A DNA stretch of 64,000 nucleotides from Sapria himalayana (taxonomy: Eukaryota > Streptophyta > Magnoliopsida > Malpighiales > Rafflesiaceae). The notes under the pieces are model-generated. The model ran no database searches. It was not told the DNA's origin and saw only the letters and a program-made list of their open reading frames with translations. The stretch covers positions 111,973 through 175,972 of the forward strand of contig JAREIK010003118.1 in the NCBI GenBank assembly GCA_029783825.1, written 5' to 3'. Positions 48,831 to 60,343 of the stretch are shown here, piece after piece. How positions within the stretch are numbered: position 1 is the stretch's first letter; each line of letters opens with the position of its first letter. The translations under genes and the position numbers were made by a program.

Positions 48831-50080
48831 CCTAAGTATGTCACTACTAAGATAACAAAATAGGTCTACTTGATATTTATTTAAAATTTCATACTTTTTA
48901 GGAAGTGCATTAGCCGATGTTATTATTTGATTCATATGTATATTCTTATTTTTTGGCCTCAACTATCATAATGATCAAGAATCGACATGATTTATATTTT
49001 TTTATACTTACGGCTTCATAAGTATCATACTTATATAATTAACATATGGTTCCCTACAGTTTCACTAGTGGGAACCATTCGAGTGAAAATAACTTATAAG
49101 AATTATCACTACCTTATGAGTTAGAATATACATGAATGCCCTTCGATTATTGCTTATCATTGTCCTTATCGATGATGATGCAACTCTACACTAAAGACGA
49201 AATCCTCAAAGGATGAAACCATTAATAGAATGTTCTATATAATATTCATCTCAATCAAGAATTAGTTCATTTAAGATGTGTATAATGAATTGATTGTGAA
49301 ATTATTTATACTATTGGCTTCATAAGTGTCGTGCTATTAATGATTAGTATACCCAAATTTTAAGTTTTAATGAATCTCGCACATCATAATTGGAAGGAAT
49401 GCCACTTCATTCCTTACATATGCCTTAGCGAGCCTCATGGTTTACTTATTACTGTCTTTCATGATAATCTCATGCTAACATACTAATAGTTAAAATTTTA
49501 GTTCAATTTCTATTTAATTACCTATCCACCAATATCCATAATGTAAAATAAATCAAAAACATAAACATTAACATAAAATCGATATTACATCACATAAACT
49601 AAGTTATAAAAACCCTAGATCATACACTATTTTAATAGAAATTATTGAATCTAACCTAGAGAGTGGAGGATTTGAGAGTCATGCCCATCAACTATAGGAA
49701 TTAATATTAAGTCTAGTGTCCCTTGTTAACTTATAGAGTCTCTAGGGAGTGCAAAAAATTTTCCTAGAGTTTAGTAGCTAAGCTGTGACATTTCCTTGTT
49801 ACATGGGGAAAGAAGAAGAATGGTGGACTCCCCAAAAATATTGTCATGACCAACTAGATAGAGTTTCAGCCAAGAATAGATACCAAAACTACATAAGACT
49901 TCATACTCTATCATTCAGCCAAAAACCTCCAAAAATCTATTGATTTCATGACTATTTATCAAAATCTACCAAAATTCCAAAGTCATAAAAGTTATCCAAA
50001 CAAATCTTAATTTGTATATCTATGCATCATCAAATATTATCAAAATATATAAGAATATTTGATAATTTAATTTTGAATAA
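48831..50080. other. Non-coding block interrupting the gypsy integrase relic, right
   Basis: About 1.25 kb between the core and the NGQA...SNRE segment, replacing the second catalytic Asp region. It is mirrored in the left arm. About 49,830-50,000 resembles 58,220-58,400, so part of it is a dispersed repeat. Confidence 0.55.
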
Positions 50081-50084
50081 TCAT

Positions 50085-50590
50085 CTACAAATGAATGGGT
50101 AAGCAAAAATATCTAACAGAGAGACCAAAATGATATTCAAAAATGATCAACTCATCTAGAAAAAATTAGTATTAATGATTAGATAAAACATTATGAATAT
50201 ATATAACTACATTTAAAACTACAGTAGAGATGTTTACTTATGGACTTCTTTTTTGGTAAAATCTTTCATTTGGTGGTAGAACTTAAACATCAAACATGGT
50301 GGAACATTAAGAAATTAAACTACGGTATGAATGATACAAAAGAAAGGAGAATTCTGCTAGTAAGTGGACTGGATGAATTAACAAATGAAGCTTATAAAAA
50401 TTTATGGATTTATAAATATAAAATAAAAAGATGACAATATAAGAATCTACAAAGGAGAGATTTTAAAATGGGGGAGAAGGTATTAGCTTTAAACTCTTGG
50501 CTTAAGTTATTCTCAGGGAAGTTGAAGTTCAGGTGGCATAAACTCTTTATAATTATGATTTTAACTCCTTATGGGCCAATCATGGCGAAA
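50085..50590 (+). pseudogene. Ty3/gypsy integrase C-terminal relic, right arm
   Basis: Translation gives HLQMNG, a stop, AKISNRETKMIFKN, later TTFKTTVEMFTYGLLF, then HLVVELKHQTWWNIKKLNYG, LDELTNEAYKNLWIYK and DFKMGEKVLALNSWLKLF, SGKLKFRW. The family patterns are HPQTNGQAEISNREIK, AYKTPIGMSPYRLVYGK and the CHLPVELEHKAYWA region with F..G..VLL.NSRLKLFPGKL.SRW. The frame at 50,240-50,434 is the longest open piece. It retains the NGQ...SNRE segment that the left arm has lost. Confidence 0.88.
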
Positions 50591-53188
50591 TCTAGATATA
50601 GGGAAGAATTAAAAGCAAATTGGTAAAAGGTGAAGCATTATATGACTTCAATAATAATTTTAAAAGATTTGAAAGAAGTAGAAAAAAAAATGAATGCATT
50701 CATGAAGTTTCAGCTTTAACTATCACTACAACTTTGGAGATACAAAAGAAAAGAAAGAAATCATGACAAACCCCAACATTATGACTTTGAAGATCTAGAT
50801 AGAAAAAGCTCGAAGTACAATCCAAAAAAAAGTTATGGCAACCTTAAATTCATGTCATCCAATGATGATGATGTCATGGCAATCCAAAAAGCATTGACAT
50901 CTAGCAAATAAAAAGAAAAAAAGGAAGCCTCAAAAAAAGTAATGGAAAATGATTCAACACTAAGAGAAAGTTTAGGAAAAAATAAAAAATGAGAGATTCT
51001 ATGATGAAGTTAGCCTAAAGAAGCGAGATCACTAATATAAATAATAACATATTGATAGTCTAGTTATGGAAATTAAATGCAGAACTAATTGTGGTGCACC
51101 CAAAGAATAATTTATGGATAATGTGATGAAATAAATATAATCACTCACATAAATCATTTTACACAATAATTTAGTCATGGAAATCAAAACCTATCATGAC
51201 TCGCTAACATATGCACAAGAAGAATTAACCCTATTATTTAGAGATACTATGATTCTCAAACGTAATCATTGTAAATATTTATGTGGAATGGAAGGAAAGT
51301 ATAATTTTATATAAATGCATAATTGTTTGGGGATGAGACATTACTTAAGTATGAGAGTTTGTTTGGTATGCTAGATAGCAAATAAAACTAGATATTTTTA
51401 TGATTATTCATGAAAATCCTCTAGCACGGTGATTTTTAGCTAGAGTAAGTTTCAAAGGGTATTTACTCAAATCATGACTATTTCCAAGGCCGTGACTTTC
51501 TACCTTGGTTAAATAGTCAAAGTCGTGAATCATTCCAAGAACCATAATATTCTAATACAAGAGAGACACCAAAATCATGGTTTATATCCAATTCTATGAC
51601 TTTGTATTATAGAGAGTAAATATACAACCACAACTATTTTCTAGTGATGCAACAATCTAAAGAAAGAAAATGACTAAAGTAATGGTTCATTCATAGAGCC
51701 TCATTTTTGTGTTAAATAGAATAAAAGAGAAAGCTATTGTATTCCAATGGTCATAACTTTTGACTTAAATTTTGCAACTAATAATTTGAGTATAAAAGTA
51801 CAAAATATGAAAATTTCAAAATAAAATTTTAGGGTGTGAGAGTAAAAATGAAAATATAGGGTTCGGGAGCATAATTTTACCAAGCCTAGGGGAGACAATG
51901 AGCAAAGTAATAACACAAGGCACAAAATGAACTTTAAGAGTGGGAGTGAATTTTGACTCCACATCAAGGTTCATGAATATGTATTCTAGAATTACGGTAT
52001 GATTCCTAGACATCTTGAGGGCTATCATTATAAACCTAGAATTCCATGAATTTTATCTCAAATTATCTCATTTGAACTCCTCCTGAATGTCATACTAAAT
52101 CGAAGTCTATGATTGGTATATTTGATTTTGCGTGATAGATACTTGATTAATGAATTTTAATATTTTGATTTTATTGTATTTTGGTTTTTAATAAAAGTGG
52201 TATTTTTGTAAAATTAGAATTAGAATTTTATTATTAGTAAGTTCGTGCATGCTTTATTGGTGGATCATGATAAGTACACCATATAGAACACTCATGTGTA
52301 ATGCTAGGAAAGAAGTGATAGTTCTTTTGATCATGAAATACAAGACAAACTTTTACATCAAAACTCATTGTTGAGTTAAGTTTAATCATATGAGTATGGT
52401 ACATAAGAATTCGAATGCATGAATAATTTTCTAAGCTAATCTATTGTGCATATCTTAGAAGAATTGGCCCTAAAATTATGTATAAATTTTATAAAATATT
52501 ATCCAAAAAGTTTAATCTTTAATTTGAGAATCATGTGACATCGTGTTAGATGATTATAGGTAAGGTGGTAATAGTCTAATAATTTATTTTTTATTATATG
52601 ACTCATAATAGTGAGATTTGAGGGAAAATATATACTATTTTTGCAAGTATGATACATACAAAGATGAAATAATATATATTTTTCAGCTTGTAAATGATTG
52701 CATAAAATGTATGAACTTTTAAATGATTTTTGAGCGAAGATGATTTGTCATTTTTTTGATATTATACCAAGGGGATAGCTACGAGGAGAATATCATTAGG
52801 AATGACCCAATAGTTGATAACAATCTTGTATACTACTAGGAAATCATTTTTATAAGAGTCTAACCTTATTTTGTAACCAAACACAAATATCTAAACTATT
52901 TATATAAGCTATTATGAATAAAGGAGTTGAAGATCCCTAAAACCTAAAAATCTTACTTAAAACTCAATCTTATCATCTCAACTAGAGCAATAACAAACTA
53001 ATAATTGGTTAATTACCTATACAATCCCTATGTGACTTATATTGGAATAAAAATCTACTTTACCACATGTACAACCTATATACATGTGGGAATAGTTGGA
53101 TAAGAGAACCTTGCCCAATTGAATTTTGAGAATTTGCTAAATCCAAAAAATTTAGAATCATTACCAAGTCACAATAATATGATACCAA
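50591..53188. other. Non-coding DNA, mirrored
   Basis: Mirror of 34,263-35,927 and 36,714-37,689, without the 786-bp hAT element (empty site about 51,515-51,530). Short frames at 51,734-52,028 have no recognisable domain. Confidence 0.55.
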
Positions 53189-54139
53189 TTTATAAGTTGG
53201 CAAAATACTTATTTATATTGAGTTGATAATACACTCATTTATAACTAGTTGATGAGATAGTAATTTATAATGAGTTTATAGCATACTCATTTATAATAAG
53301 AAGATGCACATTTATAATGTATTAATAAGATGTTTGTTTTAATTTTTTGATATGATACTCATTTATAATGAGTTTATAAGATACTCATTTATAATGAGTT
53401 TATAAGATACTCATTTATAATGAGTTTATAAGATACTCATTTATAATGAGTTGACGAGATACTAGTTTACATTGAGTTACAAGAAACTCCTTTATAATGA
53501 GTTGATAAGATACCCTTTTATCAAATTGATGTGACACTCACGTGTAACAAATTGATAAAATACTTATTTATAAAGAGTTGATAAGACAGTTATTTATGTA
53601 ATACCTTGATAAAACAATCAATAATAATGAATTGATAAGATATGAATTACAAGACAATCATTTAAATGAGATTATAATTACTCATTTATCCAGTTGATTG
53701 GTCACTCTTTTGTAAACAGTTGATAAGATAGTCATTTATAAAAAGTTGACAACACACTTATTTACAATAACTTGATAAATATTCATATAAAATAAGTTGA
53801 TATGATACTATTTTATAATGAGTTGACATGATACTCACTTATAAAGAGTTGATATGACACTTATTTATAATGAGTCGATAAGACTCCTAAAGAGTTGATA
53901 AAACATTCATTTATAAAGAGCTAATAAAATATTTATTTATAATGAGTTGATAAGATACTCATTTATAATGAGTTGATAAGATATTCATTTATAATGAGTT
54001 GATAAGATATTCATTTATAAAGAGTTTATAAAATACTTGTTTATTAGAAATTGATATGATACTCATTTATAAAAGAATTGATATAGTATTCATTTATAAT
54101 GAATTGATAAGAAAATTAGTCATGATGAGTTGATAAGAT

Positions 54140-55695
54140 ACTCCCTCATAATTATTTGATAAGATACTCCATCATAATAAGTTGATAAGATATTCATTTA
54201 TAACGAGTTGAAAAAAGACTCATTTATAACTAATTGATAATGTATTCTTTTATAACTAGTTGATAATACACTCAATTGTAATGAGTTAATAAGATAATTT
54301 TTATAATGATTAGATATGATACTCATTTATATAGAATTGATAGGACATATATTTATATTAAGTTAATAAGATACTCATTCTATTATGAGTTTTATAAGAC
54401 ACTCATTTATAACTAGTTGATAAGATAGTAATATATAAAGATTTGTAAAGACACTATATATATTGAGTTGATAATACTATCATTTATAACAAGTTGATAA
54501 TATTGTCATTTATAATGAGTTGCTAAGACACTCATTTATAATGAGTTGATAAGACAATTATATATAACAAGCTATTAATATACTTGTTTATGAGTTTTAA
54601 GATATTTCATTTAAAATGTATTGATAAGATACTCATTTATAAAGATTTGAATAGTAATTAATTTATAATGAGTTGATAAGACAATTATATATAACAAGCT
54701 ATTAATATACTTGTTTATGAGTTTTAAGATATTTCATTTAAAATTATTTGATAAGATACTCATTTATAAAGATTTGAATAGTAATTAATTTATAATGAGT
54801 TGATAAAACACTCATTTATAATGAGTTGATTAGATACTCATTTATAATGAGTTTATAAGACCCTCATTTATAATGAGTTAATAATACACTTATTATAATA
54901 AGTTAATAAGACACGATATTCCCTCATAATTATTTGATAAGATACTCCATCATAATAAGTTGATAAGATATTCTTTTATAACGAGTTGAAAAAAGACTCA
55001 TTTATAACTAATTGATAATGTATTCTTTTATAACTAGTTGATAATACACTCAATTGTAATGAGTTAATAAGATAATTTTTATAATGATTAGATATGATAC
55101 TCATTTATATAGAATTGATAGGACATATATTTATATTAAGTTAATAAGATACTCATTCTATTATGAGTTTTATAAGACACTCATTTATAACTAGTTGATA
55201 AGATAGTAATATATAAAGATTTGTAAAGACACTATATATATTGAGTTGATAATACTATCATTTATAACAAGTTGATAATATTGTCATTTATAATGAGTTG
55301 CTAAGACACTCATTTATAATGAGTTGATAAGACAATTATATATAACAAGCTATTAATATACTTGTTTATGAGTTTTAAGATATTTCATTTAAAATGTATT
55401 GATAAGATACTCATTTATAAAGATTTGAATAGTAATTAATTTATAATGAGTTGATAAGACAATTATATATAACAAGCTATTAATATACTTGTTTATGAGT
55501 TTTAAGATATTTCATTTAAAATTATTTGATAAGATACTCATTTATAAAGATTTGAATAGTAATTAATTTATAATGAGTTGATAAAACACTCATTTATAAT
55601 GAGTTGATTAGATACTCATTTATAATGAGTTTATAAGACCCTCATTTATAATGAGTTAATAATACACTTATTATAATAAGTTAATAAGACACGAT
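54140..55695 (-). repeat. 778-bp tandem duplication with nested 127-bp duplication
   Basis: The block starting at CCCTCATAATTATTTGATAAG (54,143) repeats from 54,921 with almost no differences. Each copy holds two copies of a 127-bp segment marked by ACAATTATATATAACAAGC (54,554 and 54,681 in the first). The left arm has one copy of that segment (about 32,990-33,120). Two successive duplications occurred in the right arm only. Confidence 0.9.
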
Positions 55696-55967
55696 ATTAC
55701 AAAGAGATGATAATATATTAATTAATAATTAGTAGATTTGATATTCATTTATAAAGTGTTGATAACATGCTCAGTTATAATGACTTAATAAGATAAATAT
55801 TTATAATAAGTTGATAAGACAAATATTTATAATGAGTTGAAAAAGTAGTCTCTCATATTGAGTCGATAATTTTTTCTCATTTATAACGAGTTGATAGGAT
55901 AATCATTTATAAGGAGTTTATAATACAATCAATAATAAAATGTTGATGAGACGTTATTTCATAATAA

Positions 55968-56358
55968 GTTGATAAGATACTCATTTATAGAGAGTTGATA
56001 AGATACTCATTTATAGAGAGTTGATAAGATACTCATTTATAAAGAGTTGATAAGATACTCATTTATAGAGAGTTGATAAGATACTCATTTATAGAGAGTT
56101 GATAAGATACTCATTTATAGAGAGTTGATAAGATACTCATTTATAGAGAGTTGATAAGATACTCATTTATAGAGAGTTGATAAGATACTCATTTAAAGAG
56201 AGTTAATAAGATACTCATTTATAGAGAGTTGATAAGATACTCATTTATAGAGAGTTGATAAGATACTCATTTATAGAGAGTTGATAAGATACTCATTTAT
56301 AGAGAGTTGATAAGATACTCATTTATAGAGAGTTGATAAGATACTCATTTATAATGAG
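55968..56358 (-). repeat. 15-unit homogeneous 26-bp array, right arm only
   Basis: GTTGATAAGATACTCATTTA followed by TAGAGA repeats about 15 times with only two or three differing bases (for example AAAGAG near 56,040 and 56,200). The mirrored left-arm site (about 32,490-32,530) has one CTCTCTATAAATGAG unit, so this is a recent slippage-type expansion. Confidence 0.93.
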
Positions 56359-57920
56359 TTGATAAGATATTTTTTTTATAATGAGATGAAAATACACTTA
56401 TTTATGAGAGAATATCTTATTAATAAGTTGATAAGTCATTCATTTTAATGACTTTTTTTTTTCTCATAATAATACATGAGAAAAAAATAGATACTCCTAT
56501 ATAATAAATTGATATGATACTCATTTATAATGAGTTAATTGATACTCATTTATGAGAAGTTAAAAAAACATTTATAAGGAGTTAATAAGACATTTGTTTA
56601 TAATGAGGTGAAAATATACTTATTCATAAGTAATTCTAAGATGATTATATAAAATTAGTTATAAGACACTCATTTATAATGAGTTAGCAAGGCGCTCATT
56701 TATAATGAGTTGATAAGACACTCATTTGTAATGAGTTCATAGGATATTCATTCATAATAATTTAATAAGATATTTATTTATAATAAGTTAATAAGGGACC
56801 CATTTATAACTAGTTGACAAGATACCCATTATCATGTTTTAAAAAAACTTATTTATAATAATTAATAAGACACTCATTTATAATGAGTTATTACTCATTC
56901 ATTTATAATGAGTAATAAGATGCTCATTTATAGTGAGTAATACGAAAACTATTAATAAAAAACTATAATACACTCATTTATAACAACTTGGTAAGATAGT
57001 AATTTATAATGAGTTGGTAAGACACTCTCTCATTATGAGTTGATAAGACACTCTCTCATTATGAGTTGATAAGAAACTCATTTATAATGTGTTGAGAAGA
57101 AGCTCATTTGTAACAAGTTGATATCTGTTTCTTTTATAACAAGTTGATAAAATATTTGTTTATAATGAGTTGTCAAGACACTCATTTATAGCGCGTCGAT
57201 AAAATACACATTTATTAGGAATTGATAAGATACTAATTTATTATGACTTGAAAAGACACTCTCTCATAATGAGTTGATAAGACACTCAATCATAATGAAT
57301 TGTTAAGATATTCTTTGATAAGGAGTTTATATGACACTCATTTATAACGAGTTGATAAGAGTCTAATTTATAAGTAGTTGATAAGACACTTTTTTAATGA
57401 CTTGATAAGACACTCATTTTATAATGAGTTGATAATAAATTCATTAATAACTAGTTGATAATGCAAAAGTTTATAATTAGTCGATAAGACACCCATTTAT
57501 AATGAGTAGATATTACGCTTATTTATGATGAGTTCAAAAGACATTTTCTAATGACTTGACAAGACGCTCATTTGGTACATGTTTATAAGATAATCAGTAA
57601 TAATAAGTTGATAAAATTTTGTCTTATAATAAGTTAATAAGACACTCATTTATAAGGAGTTGATAAGACGCTCATTTTAATGAGTCGATAAGACATTTGT
57701 TTATAATATATTGATAATATACCCTTTTATAATGAGTTGATAAGACATTCATTTATAAAAAATTTATAGATATTCATTTCTAAGGAGTAAGACTCTCATT
57801 TATATAGAGTTATAAGGCAACTATTTTATTATGAGTTGCTAAGACACTCATTTATAACTAGTTAAAAATATAGTATTTATAATGAGTTGATAGGACACTC
57901 ATTTAAACAAGTTGATGAGA

Positions 57921-58915
57921 CAAAACTTACCCTTCATATTTCTTCAAGTGTCTGCAATGTTGCATGTAGCAGTGGCACTAGCCTTCTAATCCCTAATATA
58001 TCATGTTGTCGTGGTAATGCAACAATTTCCCAAAATTAATAATTAGCTTAACCATAAAAGTTATAATTGTACCTCTATTTGATGATGAGAGTCACAACTA
58101 TTTAAATTTTATAAGATACGAATTACTATGACTTCCTGATAATATTTCAACTATTAAGATCGTGTTATAAATTAGAATGATTGTGCTACCAAGTTTATAG
58201 GATCATGATATATAAGGATTGTCATGACCAATTAAATATAATTTTTACCAAGAATAGATGTCAAAACTACAATGCTTATTATATAAGATATTTTACTAAA
58301 TACCTCTAAAAATTTGTTGATTTTAGAATTATTCATAAAAACATACCAAAACTCTAAAGTTATAAAATTAATTCATAATTTCCTTTTTAAGCATATACAC
58401 TATCATAAATTACTAAAATATCTATGACTGTTTGAGAGTTTGAACATCGATAAGTATCTTGCATCATAGATTTGTTCATGAATATTTCCAATGATTTTAT
58501 AAAAAAATTTCACAAAATCCTAGCTTTATTTTTTTCTCATGCCCTATAAAACTCTCAAAATTTATAATTTACTCTTTTATACTCAAATTGCTAGATGCAA
58601 ACTTTAAGTCAAATAACATATCTATATAGGAATGAGTAGTGGTTTTTGTCACTTTCAAAGTTTAGAATGCAGTAATATTGAAAATATCTATGGCTACATA
58701 TTTCATCTCTAGAACATAAAATCATAGCATTGGGAATGAACCATATCTTTGGTCACTCTCTTGCATTAGATGACTATGGTACAGATAATTAGTCATGGTT
58801 TTAGCCTCACTCTTGGATCAGATGACCACATAGATGAGAATGATCACTACTACACATTTTATCTCTATAACTAAAATTGCAACATTGGAAATAATATATG
58901 GCTAGTGACATTCTC
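57921..58915. other. Right-arm-only non-coding block
   Basis: The left arm passes directly from 31,310 to the minisatellite, so these 995 bp are an insertion here or a loss there. Parts resemble other sequence in the window: 58,220-58,400 resembles 49,830-50,000, and 58,560-58,790 resembles 35,630-35,900. No coding sequence is seen. Confidence 0.55.
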
Positions 58916-59577
58916 GAGAGCAAATGTCATAGCTTGAAAAATGGCTGAGGCTTGAGTATGATTCTCTAGATTGTTCTATAGCTAAAAGATGAGGTGCTTG
59001 GAATAACATCATAATTTTTGTTTTGAATTTATTGGCTCTATAATAAAAAAATTTTGGCAACAAAGCTTGTCATGGCACCAAAGCTTTTTATGGCTCTGGG
59101 TTCTAATGAGGTAATTGGTTGTTGTAATATGAAATTAATGTCATAATTATTAAATAATATTTTAAGCTAGTGTGATTATGACTCCAATAAAGTTTCTCAA
59201 CCAAAAAGAATGTGTTTCGTAGTGAAATAATTGTGTTAATGATGTGGTAGTGTTATGACACGTGAAGATTATAATAATTATTCATATAGAATTTTAGCTA
59301 AGAATAGATGCAAAAACTATCTTATAACTCAATGAGATATAACAAAGTCGTAACATAATTAATACTACGAGTTAACAAATCTTTGTACTACCATTCTTCT
59401 CAACAATCAATCAAGTCTCCATTTCAAACAAACTTCATAGAATTTTCTAATTATCCTTCATATTCCATAAAAAATATAATTTAGTTAAATTATTCATTTT
59501 AAAGCTTTCTTCTATAAAACACATAATGAATATTGACTAAAATTACTAGTTTTATTTTTTATTTAGCATACCAAATA
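58916..59577 (-). repeat. Dispersed repeat block, right copy
   Basis: Inverted partner of 30,641-31,310, also framed by minisatellite on its far side. Confidence 0.55.
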
Positions 59578-59900
59578 ATATGATACTTGTTTATAATGAA
59601 TTGATAAGATATTCATTTATAAGGAGTTGATAAGAAACTCATTTATATGAAGTTAATAAGATACTCATTTATAATGAGTTGATAAAACACTGTTTTAAAA
59701 TGAATTTATTAGAACTCATTTATAAGTAGTTATTAGATACTCATATATAATGATTTATAAGATATTCATTTATAATGAGTTATAAGATACTCAATTATAA
59801 AGAGTTTATAAGACATTCATTTATAAAAAAATTATAACACACTCCTCTATGACTAGTTTGTAATGAGTTGATAAGCTACTTATTTATAACTAGTTAGGTA
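59578..59900 (-). repeat. Dyad minisatellite remnant, outer right
   Basis: About 12 reverse-orientation units. This is the whole right-arm counterpart of the 24-kb left-arm interval 6,646-30,640. It joins the hAT remnant at a GATCTACCTAACTA-like sequence that in the left arm lies at 6,646-6,659. Confidence 0.88.
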
Positions 59901-59924
59901 GATCTTGAGACGCGTCGGATTTTG

Positions 59925-60343
59925 CCCTCTAGCCGTTGGAGTTAAAATCCAACGGCTGATATTCAAATTTTAATTTTTTTTAACCGTTGGGGGGGGGGGG
60001 GGGGGGGGATTCGGGTCGAGCTAGACCGCGGATCGGGTCGGAGTGGAATCGGACCCGTGCCCAAGCATTTTCCCTATCCGTATAGTATGGACTTTAGCGG
60101 CTGGCGATAAAGTGGGGGTAGGGTGCAGGACATGTCTCGTGCTGGCGAACCACGCCACGGGCCACAAAACCATACCGGGTCAGACATGACACGAGGTCTT
60201 GTTGGCCTCTGCACGGCATGACACGATTGGTGCCGGGCACAAAATGGGGATGGGCACCAAAAATTCCCGTGCCGGGCCGGCCCCGGCATGGCTTAATCAT
60301 GCTATGTCTCATGCCGGCCGGCCCGGCCCGGCTATCACCTCTA
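59925..60343 (-). mobile_element. 5' end of Ac-like hAT transposon, right copy
   Basis: Mirror of 5,926-6,362. The outer tip reads TAGAGGTGATAGCCGGGCC on the minus strand. About 280 bp of promoter and leader present in the left copy are missing here, and a G run has expanded. Overlapping open frames on both strands reflect GC-rich subterminal repeats. Confidence 0.7.
59989..60008 (+). repeat. Run of 20 G
   Basis: The left-arm partner has only five C (about 6,284-6,288), so the homopolymer grew in this arm or its length is a sequencing uncertainty. Confidence 0.9.

Larger units (their letters stand above)
53189..57920 (-). repeat. Dyad minisatellite, right arm
   Basis: Reverse-complement orientation of the same 25-26 bp unit, partner of 31,311-34,262 but 4.7 instead of 2.95 kb. 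Most of the extra length is in the 778-bp duplication and the 15-unit array annotated separately, plus four identical GAGTTTATAAGATACTCATT units near 53,360-53,450. Confidence 0.93.

Noticed and set aside
48717..48962. Conserved small gene with a mirror at 39,243-39,431
   Set aside because: Both frames are open, but most differences between them change amino acids and one has an early stop. The right-arm frame also overlaps, antisense, the gypsy integrase relic.
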